Made by a program: the position numbers and the translations under genes
Shown here: positions 45,196 to 54,505 of the stretch, one piece after another
How positions within the stretch are numbered: position 1 is the stretch's first letter
Layout of the letters: each line of letters opens with the position of its first letter
Source of the DNA: Falciphora oryzae
Taxonomy: Eukaryota; Ascomycota; Sordariomycetes; Magnaporthales; Magnaporthaceae
DNA: 64,000 bases
Direction: 5' to 3'
Assembly: GCA_000733355.1 (NCBI GenBank)
Contig: JNVV01000027.1
Coordinates: forward strand, 392,940 to 456,939
Notes under the pieces: model-generated
Databases searched by the model: none
Seen by the model: only the letters and a program-made list of their open reading frames with translations
Told to the model about the DNA's origin: nothing

Positions 45196-45403
45196 TTGAA
45201 GTAGATCGATCCGCCGTCCTGGCGATCCCTATAATTAGACGTTGTTAATATGATTGAGTAATGCCGACTTGCAGATCCAACTCTTTATCCCGAACAGGCG
45301 TTCGGTTCGCATCCATGGAGATCCAGCTCTTTGTCCCGAAATGGAGTTTGCTCAACGTACACTGTGAGATGCTGTCCTGGACTGGTATTCATTGCAAACG
45401 CAC

Positions 45404-45434
<31 letters not shown>

Positions 45435-46340
45435 CTCTCTGCGGGCCCTTGATGCCGCTGTTGGTCCAGTCGAGAATGTTTGAGATTACGTTTCCATCCA
45501 GATGTTCTAGATGGGCCCCTGTACAGGGCTGGGCGGCGCTGTTGCCAGGGTGGCAAACCATCTCCAAGCGTCAACGGAATGGCAAACTGTTGGTTGTTAG
45601 GTGCTAGCTAAAGGGGAAGTCTTCCATGCTCGGGATACGGCAGCCGGGCTTCGCAGGGTCATGGTGCTGAGGAAAAGGGGATGCGCGCTTCTCGAGACAC
45701 GGGGAAGCCGCTCCAACACAGGGGTTGGCCCGCTGTGAGGGGTTACATATTCCCAGTTTGCTGGTCCCCCACCCCGATGCGACACCACGGCCCCGATTTG
45801 ACAAACACTTGGGCAAGAGTTCAGCAGAAGATGCGGCTGCGAGCGAAACATTATGGAAAATGACGGCAGATGGACCAAAACATCCGCAAAAAGTTCCACA
45901 TGATAACTATAATTATCCCGATTCGGGACAATCGTAAAACTGCACACCCCCCAGTTCCCCAAGGCGAAGAACAAAAGCAGACCCGGCGAGTGGGCACGCT
46001 CCGTTGCAACGGGAGTGCCTGAAACGACAAAGAAGGGACGAAGGCTGTCAACAATTGATGCACACATCTTGGCGGGCTCTGGCGGGAGTCGCATTCATCG
46101 GGATCGTGGCAACCATCCATCTCAACCTTGTTGGACATCTATAAAACTCTCCCGATTTCCCATCCCGTCTTGCTGTTTTCTTCTCCCTCTCCTCGGCGAG
46201 CCTCAAAAACAACCTTCGAGCAGATATCCAGCTTCGATTTCATTTCTCCACGATCGGCCGGTCCATCAACCTTTAATATCCACTTTTACAACGCAAACCC
46301 CTTTTCAGGCTTCCCTCCTCTCTCCCCACCAGCCGCCAAG
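45196..46340. other. Intergenic region with a long T run
   Basis: About 1.1 kb without a supported gene. A run of about 26 Ts followed by CTCTCT lies near 45408-45440. TATAAAA at 46140-46146 is the likely promoter of the small secreted protein gene. The other open frames here lack family features. Confidence 0.5.
46140..46146 (+). promoter_or_regulatory. TATA box of the small secreted protein gene
   Basis: TATAAAA, about 200 bp upstream of ATG 46341, with pyrimidine-rich leader sequence in between, typical of highly expressed fungal genes. Confidence 0.5.
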
Positions 46341-46638
46341 ATGCAGTTCAAGACAATCCTCGTCGTCGCCTTCGCCGGCCTCGCCATCGCCTCCCCGACG
46401 CCCCAGAGGAGCAGGAAGACGCAGGCCGAGCGCGTCGAGACCAACAGGAAACTCGGCCTCACCTGCAACGACAGCGGCCGCGGGGACGGTGTCGTGATCT
46501 GCGACGACGGCCAGGGTGGCAACTGGTGAGCTCTCATACAACCACCATCGAGCCCGGCACATGAGGAGCGGCAGGCGCTGACCAAAATCCTACTGCAGCT
46601 TCATCAACAAGGCAGGTGGCGGCACTTGCCTGTTCTAG
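46341..46638 (+). CDS. Small secreted cysteine-rich protein (74 aa)
   Basis: Exons 46341-46525 and 46599-46638. The 73-bp intron has GTGAGC, a CTGAC branch and CAG. Without splicing the frame stops at a TGA formed at the exon/intron boundary (46527-46529) with only two Cys; splicing adds two more and a stop at 46636. The signal peptide is MQFKTILVVAFAGLAIAS, followed by a basic segment with an RK pair near residue 25 that may be a processing site. The four Cys are at residues 42, 54, 62 and 72, enough for two disulfides, in a Gly/Asp-rich core. No family is recognised. The size, secretion signal and even Cys number resemble fungal effector-like or defence-type proteins, which is inference only. 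Confidence 0.75.
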
Positions 46639-46913
46639 GAGAGGGGAAGAACAGGCGAGAGAAGTGGCGCCAGACAAATCCATGGCATTGAAACTATGGA
46701 GGACTTTTGTGTGCTACAACCAACGATGGACGGGAATCGAGCGACTACCTCAGCTTTCTTTCCTACCTTCAACAATGATACCCAATATACCACCAATTTT
46801 TTAACACTGCCTGCGCACGATGAAACCATAACCTGCCTTTTTTTTTATTTTTTTTTTTACGCCCACCTCGAGTCGACCCATCTCGGCGTGCTTGTCTGAC
46901 CGGCACTCCCTTC
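46639..46913. other. Short convergent intergenic region
   Basis: 275 bp between the stop codons of the small secreted protein (+) and the GTPase (-). Contains T runs near 46839-46859. Nothing else seen. Confidence 0.5.
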
Positions 46914-48421
46914 TCAGGGACCCGGCGGCACCAGCTGCCCCAGAAGCTCGGCCTCGTGGATCACATTCTCGAACTCGCTCTCCGGCGTCTCCCCCAACAC
47001 CACCTGACGCACCCCTATCTCGGAGATGACGTGGTCCCGGAAGTTGAGGCCGAGGACCTCCACCTGCTCCGCCTGCTTGTTGGCGGCGTCGGTGTCCTTC
47101 TGGACCTGGCGGAGGTAGTCCTCCCTCGCCGCGCGCACCGTGGCGTGCCCCTTGTTCCGCTTGCAGTTCCGGATGTGCAGGTCCGCCTTGGAGCGCGCCA
47201 CGACGCAGGAGTGGTTGCGCAGCTTGGCGACCTGCAGGATGCCGATGTCGAGCTGCGTCGTGGTCAGTATCCATTGATATCAGGCTGACAAAAAAAATAC
47301 AGTCAGTAATAGCGCTACTCACCTCGGTCAGTGTGGACGAGTGCACCAGGAGGAGCTTGTCGTAGGCGAAGAGCCTGAGGTTGTAGTAGTAGTTGAACGC
47401 CTTGCTCTCGTGCGTCCCGCCTCCGGGCAGGTCGTGCCAGACGACCCCCTTGTGCTGCGCGTCCGGGTAGGCGTCGTGCTTCATCGTCGTCTCCGACTCT
47501 TCGACCTTGGCCGCGCCCGCGTCGCTGTGGCGCACGCCGCGGAGGCTGTTGCAGAGCGACGACTTGCCCGCGTTCTGGAACCCCACGATGGCGATGTTGG
47601 TGCACCCCTGGACGTATCCCAGCTCTTCTCTGGCGTTTTGGATCTCCTCGTCGGAGATTTCTCGGGCTGGGTCGAATCCACTGTGGTACGGGAGGACAAC
47701 GCGGTAAATGTCAGCATCGTTCGAGTGAGGGGTTAAGTATCCGACAAAAAGAAAGAGAAGAGAGGGGAAGAGAGCGAAGAGGAAAAGGGGCTACCCACAG
47801 GGCGCGCACCCGTTGTTCGAGCTTCACCTGCTGCTCCAGCGTGTCGACGGCTTCAGCTGCATCCGCCGCTTCCTTGGCTGCATCGTCGGCCCGCTGGGCA
47901 GCTGCTTCAGCATCCCGCTGGCTGCTGTCGGCCCTCTCCGCCTCCTGCTCCGCCCTTCTCTCCGCATCCTGTCGGCGTTCTCTCTCGGCCCTCAGAGCGC
48001 CGTCATTGCCGCTGGAGGCGAGAAGCAGTGACGCCAAACCGGCAACTAACGCGATCGCATTGGCTTCTGGCCCGTAGTTCCTCATGTCTACCGATCGGTT
48101 CTGCAGGTCAATGGAAACGCTGACTGGACCGGAGAGCTGGGATGGGGTAGATCGGTGGACGGATGGGATGTGATGGTCAAACTCTTGGGGAAATGGTGGC
48201 AAGACTGATGAAGAATGTGAGAAGACGGGTGAAAAGGGCTGTAAGGGCCGAGAATGAAAGAAATTCTCTTGGTTGAAGTTGAACTGGGACACCTGGGTGG
48301 TGCCGGTTGATTCGGTGTCGCTCGTGTCGGGTGATTCCATCGAACCGACAAGTGACCCTAGAGTCCTGGCAGCCGCACGATATACTCCTGTGAACACTCT
48401 GTGTGCGCTCATGGGTGTCAT
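46914..48421 (-). CDS. IRG-like (immunity-related GTPase family) protein with N-terminal membrane segment and coiled coil
   Basis: Three exons, 48421-47799, 47680-47323 and 47252-46914, 439 residues. Introns are 118 and 70 bp; intron 1 would use the donor GTGGGT. ATG 48421 is chosen over 48532 because a TATA box (GTATAAAT, 48481-48488) lies between them. Order: Ser/Pro-rich N-terminus, a hydrophobic segment (NAIALVAGLASLLLAS, about residues 123-138), a long Ala/Glu/Arg coiled coil, then a GTPase domain. P-loop GFQNAGKSS, switch/G3 region WHDLPGGGT and G4-like ARSKAD are visible, as is LRGVRHSDAGAA after the P-loop, a pattern shared with IRG proteins. It ends soon after the G domain. Known animal IRG proteins remodel membranes in cell-autonomous defence; the fungal role is unknown. 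Confidence 0.75.
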
Positions 48422-49562
48422 CGAGCGAGGGTGCTGCTGTGCGGGCCGCAAGGGGGGAAGGGAAGTGGATGTTGAACTAGATTTATACACCCAAGAACCC
48501 TTTGTATGTCTAGGCTGCGGTGACCTACCCATAACCTAGCCAGCAGCCTACCGGACTGCTTTTTAGGCACAGTCCATCCCTGTGTCGAGAATGCTACAAA
48601 CCTGCACCTGGACTGCCTCCAACAACCATGGATGTGTCGCCTAGGCGCGCGCCCAAGTGGCAGCCCCCATCCTCGGAGCCCAGACACATAGGTAGATATG
48701 TAGCCCCAATGGTGTCCTCGTCCCCATTGCCTAGTTGTGTGGTCATTTGGACCTCTTGGATCGCCCATGGAACGTTACGACCATTTGGTGGGCTGTTGGC
48801 ATTCGTTTTTCCGGCTCAGTCTGCCTCGTTCTGAAGCAGTGTGTGCGGTAATATCTGTATTCTGAGGGCAGACGTACACAAGTGAGCCTAGACATATGCA
48901 TTCCTACGGAAGGTGCAACGTGGACGTTGGTCGTCAAGACGGTCTGGCATCGTGGCCGCCAAGCGATATAACCGCCACCCCAGAATGTCTCACCCGACAC
49001 ACCCCAACCCCAAGTAGAGAAAAGGCGCCAATAATCGAGACCGGCCAAGAAAAGAGGGCCCTGGCTCTGGGTCACCTGCATAAATATTGGCGGTGGCCTT
49101 CTTTCTGGAGACCGGGCTAGATCCCAAGGCGTCCTTGGGAAATCAAGACGCTGAGGCTCACGTGCGAATTGTGCCTAGCAGGCCGCCTTGGGGGGACCGC
49201 GGCCATCCAAGTTCCTTGAGTTAATCCATGAAGCAACGCACAACTTGCCGTTGGCAGAACAGTCGAGCTTGAGGTCCCTCACTCTAAGAGATGCTCCACG
49301 CGTGTCGCCTCGCATCATTACAGGTAAAAACCGCGTTCCCTCAAAGGTAGGTACCTAGGTAGCTACCTGTTTATATATGTAGGACTGGTGGTAGTCTCAG
49401 TACCTGGGCGGAGAGGGGTAAGTAAAAGGGCGTCCTTGGATGGGGAGGCATATAAAAGGGGGACGTGGGATATCAACAGGGGAGCTGTCAGTCCAACAAT
49501 CAAGTCAAACCACCTTGCTCGCTCTAATCGTTATAGTTGAGAAAACCTCCACCATTACAGCC
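48422..49562. other. Divergent promoter region between GTPase and membrane protein genes
   Basis: About 1.1 kb. Holds TATA boxes for both neighbours (48481-48488 minus, 49451-49457 plus). A GGTAGGTACCTAGGTAGCTACC direct and inverted run near 49345-49370 is typical fungal promoter repeat sequence. No gene supported. Confidence 0.5.
49451..49457 (+). promoter_or_regulatory. TATA box of the membrane protein gene
   Basis: TATAAAA about 110 bp upstream of ATG 49563. It argues against the more upstream ATG at 49440. Confidence 0.5.
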
Positions 49563-51371
49563 ATGGCCGAGACGGATCATCCGGCTCTCGAGTGGCTCCG
49601 TCTCCTTTCCCGCGACAAGTCCGATACCTTCTTTTCCTGCCTCGCCACCATCTCGGCCAGCACCTTCCTCGGCCTTCACCTGAACGTCCCTAAACCCGAC
49701 CCTGCCCGCCGTTCCTATCTCATGCGGGACTGGCCGTCCCTCCGGCGCCACCTCGGATGGGCGGCGCTCGTGGTGATCGCGCCCGAGCTTCTCGTGTGCC
49801 TCGCGTTCGGCGACTGGCGCGCCGCGTCTGTCGGCCTAGCGGTGCTGCAAAAGTTTGGACACGGCGGGAACAAGCAGCACTGGACACGAGCGCATGCCAG
49901 CTACGCGAACATGGGCGGCCTCGGGCTCAGAATGAAACTTGGGGGGCAGAAAATCCCGGCCTGGGTCAAGTTTCCAGACATGAAAGTCAAGCAGGTGGAC
50001 CGGGAGCGCTTCCGTCGCACTATGATTGGCGATATAGGAGAGATCTTGAGGGCGCTTGCCGAGAGGCTCTCGAATTTGTTGCGACCTTTGGTGACCCGGG
50101 TGACAGCTGCTGTCCTCTACCTAGGAATCAAGAGAATGATGGACGTTATGTTTGAGTGGCGCAGGGGCTGGCAGCGACTAACAGGGCTGCAAGTGCAGGC
50201 CAGTGAAGGCCTTGGTCAGGAGGCAATTGAGCTGGCAGCTCTGCAAAACATCGTCGGAGGGAGCCATGAGAATGAGCAAGACACCACCCTTGCTGAGTTA
50301 TCATCTGCTCGGCCGCCGTCTATCGATCTCGGGCAAGTTAGGTTGGTCCCAAAGGCCACTGCCACAAATCGCAAAGCTAGGCGGAGGCCGACGATCCCGA
50401 TCCCCTCGGTGGCTGAGTCGTCTGCCAGTCAAGAGAACAAGGCGAGAAGGAGGATCGCGCAGGCACCAGACGGGAGTTCTGCACTTGCCAGCGCAGATGA
50501 CTGGCAGGGGGGCACTGTCGTGCTGTATCTGAACACGTTCCAGATCAGCGCAGCGCAGAGACTGGGCGTGCTCGGCGAGGTGCCAAACATACCCGAGGAT
50601 GAGATCGACGACAAAGGAAAGACGACCGGGCTGTCCAAGGCATATGCCGCTGCTGTTCTGTTGTGGTTTGCCCTCCGGATCGCGGTACAGCTCTACAACC
50701 ATGGAGCCATCACGCAGCTCGAGCTGGCGTCGTCGACCTACGTCGCGTGCGCGCTCGTATCCTACCTGCTGCACTTGTCGAAACCACAGGGCGTCGAACG
50801 GCCGCATATAGAAGACGTCAGCCCCTCGGCCACAGTCCGCCCGGTGACAGAGGATGACATTGAAGAAATGAGGCGGCTGGGCGGCAGCCCGTTTCTCGTC
50901 CGCAACTTCTGGCCCCCATTCGGCTTGGGCAGCCGGCCTCGCGACCCGCGGGAGCCCATAGCTACAGGCACGTCGCTCACCCTATGCGCAATCGTGGGCA
51001 GCGAATATCCCGTCGCATTCTTCGACGATGACTTCGTCGGCATAGTCGCTGGGTCCGTATTCGGCGGCCTGTACTGCCTGGGTTGGAACCAAGTCTTCCC
51101 GTCAGCATGGGAGCTGCGGGCTTCGCGAGCCGCGGCAGTCATGATAACGGCGTCTTTGATACCTTACTCTGTAGCCAACGCGATTTGTTCAATGGTGGCT
51201 ATAAAAAAAGACTGTGAGAATAGAGACAGGGAGAGTAGGGGAGGTGGAAGGCCGACCGGAAGAAAGACGCACGCGACCCATCGGTTGGTACTTTACGCGT
51301 TGCTGGCATTCTATGTCCTTTGCAGAGTTTTTATGCTTGCCGCGATGGTCAGAACGTTCTTTGTGCTATAG
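49563..51371 (+). CDS. Fungal multi-pass membrane protein of unknown function
   Basis: 602 residues, no intron. The frame is open 41 codons further upstream, but TATAAAA at 49451-49457 lies inside that extension, so ATG 49563 (context GCCATGG) is used. Visible: an N-terminal hydrophobic region (ATISASTFLGLHL), then WAALVVIAPELLVCLAFGDW and the WTRAHASYANMGG block. These match a large ascomycete family whose members usually read APEL and W-T-x-H-x-x-Y-A-x-M-G-G. A long polar loop (about residues 230-330) and at least five further hydrophobic segments to the C-terminus follow. No enzyme motif is seen. Function unknown. Confidence 0.8.
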   Translation: MAETDHPALEWLRLLSRDKSDTFFSCLATISASTFLGLHLNVPKPDPARRSYLMRDWPSLRRHLGWAALVVIAPELLVCLAFGDWRAASVGLAVLQKFGHGGNKQHWTRAHASYANMGGLGLRMKLGGQKIPAWVKFPDMKVKQVDRERFRRTMIGDIGEILRALAERLSNLLRPLVTRVTAAVLYLGIKRMMDVMFEWRRGWQRLTGLQVQASEGLGQEAIELAALQNIVGGSHENEQDTTLAELSSARPPSIDLGQVRLVPKATATNRKARRRPTIPIPSVAESSASQENKARRRIAQAPDGSSALASADDWQGGTVVLYLNTFQISAAQRLGVLGEVPNIPEDEIDDKGKTTGLSKAYAAAVLLWFALRIAVQLYNHGAITQLELASSTYVACALVSYLLHLSKPQGVERPHIEDVSPSATVRPVTEDDIEEMRRLGGSPFLVRNFWPPFGLGSRPRDPREPIATGTSLTLCAIVGSEYPVAFFDDDFVGIVAGSVFGGLYCLGWNQVFPSAWELRASRAAAVMITASLIPYSVANAICSMVAIKKDCENRDRESRGGGRPTGRKTHATHRLVLYALLAFYVLCRVFMLAAMVRTFFVL

Positions 51372-51419
51372 TTATCTCAATATGTCTATAGTCAACTCAC
51401 CTTGAAGTGTCCTGATGTT

Positions 51420-52741
51420 CTACAGAAGAATTTGGTTTTCTCCGTCTGGAAGCTCGAACAGACCGGTACGAGGCCGGTATTCCCTAAGATCGACGACTGT
51501 ATTGTGGGATCCACGTAAACGATCCATCTCAGCACTGCTCCGCGGCAGTGGGCCGAAGGCCTCGAGCGGCAGCAGCCAAAAGCCCACCGCTGAGGCGATC
51601 GGCGGACCACCACCACCGCCGACACCGTCACCATAACCATCATCATCCGGATCTGTGTATCCGAAGTGTTCGTAGATGCCTCCATCCCGGAACCGCGCCG
51701 CCCACTCCCTCGTCTCGCGCTCCAGGTACGAGAGCGCACTGGAGCGGGACCTGATAATGTCCCATCTGCGGGGTTCAGCCAACGGTCGTGCGGCGAGGAG
51801 GACGCGTAGCTCGGCGCCTGGAGCGGTCCGGGCCCCAATGACGAACTCCATTGTCTTCCACAAGCGCACCATTACGCGCGGGTCGTCGCCGACCGCGACG
51901 GCTCCCATCATCTGCAGCCGCCGCTGGTGACTTGGGTCGTCCTCGTCCGGCAGATCGCGGTGGTGCCGGCTCGCCATCCCTCGGAGGCGGAGGGAGCTGG
52001 GCAAGAGCTCGTCCTGGTCGAAGACGGAGAAAGGGGCGACGGGCGACCACAGCGGCAGGGCGCGGTTGAAGCGGGGCCGGCCTCTGCCGATCGAGGGGAA
52101 CATCATCCTGCCTTCGCCGCAGACGATGTCGACGAAGGCTACCGAGCGGAAGAGCGCAACGGAGGCGCGCAGGGCCTCCGCCACCCTGGGCGACTGGGCC
52201 TGTCGGGCTGAGTTCCATAACGGCAGGCGGAGACCGCCGCCGCCGACGGCAATATGCAGCACCCCCAGGCCCTTGGGGTCGCTCGCCCGCGCGTCACATA
52301 GGACTTGTGGCAGGAGGTCCTCGCTGCCTGGCATGAGAAATTGAAAGTGGATGATGTCTAACTCGGGTCGGAAACGCAGCGGCACCGGGCGTCTTCGCCA
52401 CTGCAATCCTCCTTCCAGCGCACGTCTTCACAGAGTATATGGGCGTGTTGGTGATCAAGGACCACTTGGCGCGCCTCCATGTTGACGCTGAGGAGTGGAC
52501 TTGGGCGGAGGCATCTCGTCTCGTAGGCTTCGGCCAAGTAGCGCCTGTCGTCGCCGGTCGTGTCCGCAAGTGGCGTATCCGGGCGAATGCGCAGGTCGAT
52601 CAGGCGTTGTTGCCTTGGGAGAAGTAATTGCCAAACCTTGACCCGAAGCTCTGCCGGGAGGTTGGCAAAGCAAGGAAAATCACGGTGCGGGCCATGGTAG
52701 GCCGCGGGCGCGAAATAATCGTTAAGAATCCCGTGAGGCAT
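51420..52741 (-). CDS. 2EXR-domain protein, frame broken near 52,380-52,440 (intron or frameshift)
   Basis: The N-terminal half (ATG 52739-52741; open further up to 52870) has the 2EXR start FPCFANLPAELRVKVWQLLLPR and LLSVNMEARQVVL, and ends in frame at 52358. The C-terminal half (52406-51420, stop 51420-51422) lies in another frame and begins with FRPELDIIHFQF, the usual second half of the 2EXR motif. A 62-bp intron (GTGCGC to CGAG) or a 66-bp one (GTGGTC to GCAG) would join the frames, but either would remove motif residues. A one-base shift would keep them. So the gene may be spliced oddly, mutated or mis-sequenced. 2EXR proteins are abundant in filamentous fungi and their function is unknown. 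Its stop is 48 bp from that of the convergent membrane protein gene. Confidence 0.65.
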
Positions 52742-53112
52742 GTTCGGCGTTTGCTTGACGAGGATAGTGTCTCGAGATGACGGATGCCAGGCGAGCAATG
52801 AACTGATGACAATTGACCTACCGGAGGGGGAGGAGGGCTGCTGCCTGCTGGCATGGAAGTTAGGGGGCAATCAGCGCGGCACGCCTGGGGCTTACGCAGC
52901 ACCGCACGCTACAGGTGCTTGCGGGCGGCACCTTCAATTCGGACCGTGCAGTCAAAGTGCACGTGCAGGTCACGTACAGTTTGCCTTTCTCGCTGGTGGC
53001 ATCCTTGTCATCGACACAAGGAGCGTCTTTCACAAGCCTGAGAGACGTTTTTTTTTTTTTTTTACGGATCCTCTCAGAGACTAGCAAGTCCCCTTAATAA
53101 TGACCAAATTAG
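52742..53112. other. Intergenic region
   Basis: Promoter side of the 2EXR gene and 3' flank of the 285-residue gene. A T run of 16 lies near 53048-53063. Nothing else recognised. Confidence 0.5.
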
Positions 53113-54086
53113 TCACTCCACAGTCGGCTCCGGTAGGATCCAGACAGACATGGGCATATCTGCATCTTCTTCTTCGTTAACCACCACTGTTTCGCCAGAC
53201 TCAGTGTAGTCGTCCTCGAATACAAGCCCGTCCAGGTAGGCACTTGGGCCTTGGCGATCCCCGAGGGTGGCACCGGCCACCCTGTTCGACACCCTCACCA
53301 CATCCTTCTTCCACGAAATCTTGCAGACGCGGATCCCCAATATGAAGTCGTCGGACCCCTCGAAGGAGTCCTGCGCCGCCGTCTCGCGCTTGAACGCCGC
53401 CTTGAACCCCATGGTGGTGCTGGTGCTCGGGTCGGACGCCCCGGCGTCGCTCTCGAAGCCCCTGGCCCGCGACTTGGTGCTTGAGAATGTGACCTGGTGG
53501 GCCACCTTGATGCCCGTGACCAAGTAGATCGGCTTTCGTTTGGGATCGAGGCTGAGGTACTCCTGGACTTCCTTGGCCGCGATGCTCTGCTCAATGTAGT
53601 CCCTGGTCGGGGAGAAGGTTCGGGTCCAAATCTCCCCGACATCCAGGACGGTGGAGTCAGACTTGTCCCAGAGCCATTTGAAGCCCACATCGGGCCCCGT
53701 TTGTCCAAGTCTATGGATTTTAGCATCGAAGGTGATAAGGTAGATTGATAGCAGAGGGAAATATGCAACGCGTTCACGGTAGGGCAGAGTTCTCTTAAGG
53801 ATTCCTAATCAACCGATAAAACTTACACTCTGGCCCAAAGGTTCAAGGTATTGGTTGACCGCAGGGCCTCCAGAGTCGTCTTGATTCCCTGCTTTTTATG
53901 CCAATTCTCCTCGTTCTTGGGGAAAATCTGGCCCTCGGGAATCACAATAGGTTTCTCATTGATAGGGAAGCCCACTCCGTCATCAAGATTGTAGAGGAGC
54001 GAGCCAAGATCAAGTTGGCCTTCACCAGGAGGCGAGAGGTCAAAGTTGGGGCAGGGGTGAAAGGACTGGGTTGGATTAAGGGGCAT
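53113..54086 (-). CDS. Orphan fungal protein, 285 aa, next to a subtilisin (gasdermin-like candidate)
   Basis: Exons 54086-53827 and 53710-53113. The 116-bp intron has GTAAGT and ATAG and restores one frame (NLWARV, LGQTGPDVGFKW). No signal peptide and no clear membrane helix. Visible blocks: VGFPINEKPIVIPEGQIFP, FSPTRDYIEQS, PIYLVTGIKVAHQ, EGSDDFILGIRVCKISWKK and an acidic C-terminus ending MSVWILPEP. These blocks recur in a common fungal family of unknown function as I remember it. The length and the adjacent S8 protease on the same strand, 420 bp away, are like the HET-Q1/HET-Q2 gasdermin/protease pair of Podospora. I have no direct sequence proof of a gasdermin fold. TATAAATA at 54259-54266 is a likely TATA box. 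Confidence 0.7.
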
Positions 54087-54505
54087 GCTGGTTTCTTGGA
54101 GAGGCTTTCCCTAATTCCATAAACCAGGGGTCATTTAGGGGCGGAGTAAATTTGAGGGGGAAAAGAGCACAATGTTGGGGATAGAGAATGTTAGGACGAC
54201 GGAAAAAGGAGACCGAGTGAGACTGGGAAATGCACGGCATAAAATGGATGCTACGCATATTTATAGAGTGAGTCGAGGGGCTTGGCGAAATTTCCCCGCC
54301 CCAGAGCACCGCTCATAGGTCAACATTTAGGCCTCCATGCCAAAAGCCGGATGATTCGCCGGCTGCGTCTTCGAGTGGCGGGGTAGGCGGTGAAAGGACA
54401 TCTTCCACTGAGGGGATTACAAACGAGGTGATCTTTATAGACCGAGAGGTATCCAAAGAAACAACAGTAGACAATCGAAATTAGCCAACACCAGGAATGG
54501 CTGGT
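54087..54505. other. Region between the S8 protease and the 285-aa gene
   Basis: 420 bp on the path from one minus-strand gene to the next, with a TATA box for the downstream gene at 54259-54266. No other feature seen. Confidence 0.45.

Noticed and set aside
45408..45440. T26 run as the poly(A) tail of a minus-strand LINE or SINE
   Set aside because: No element body, no coding sequence and no flanking duplication could be seen; a simple homopolymer is enough.
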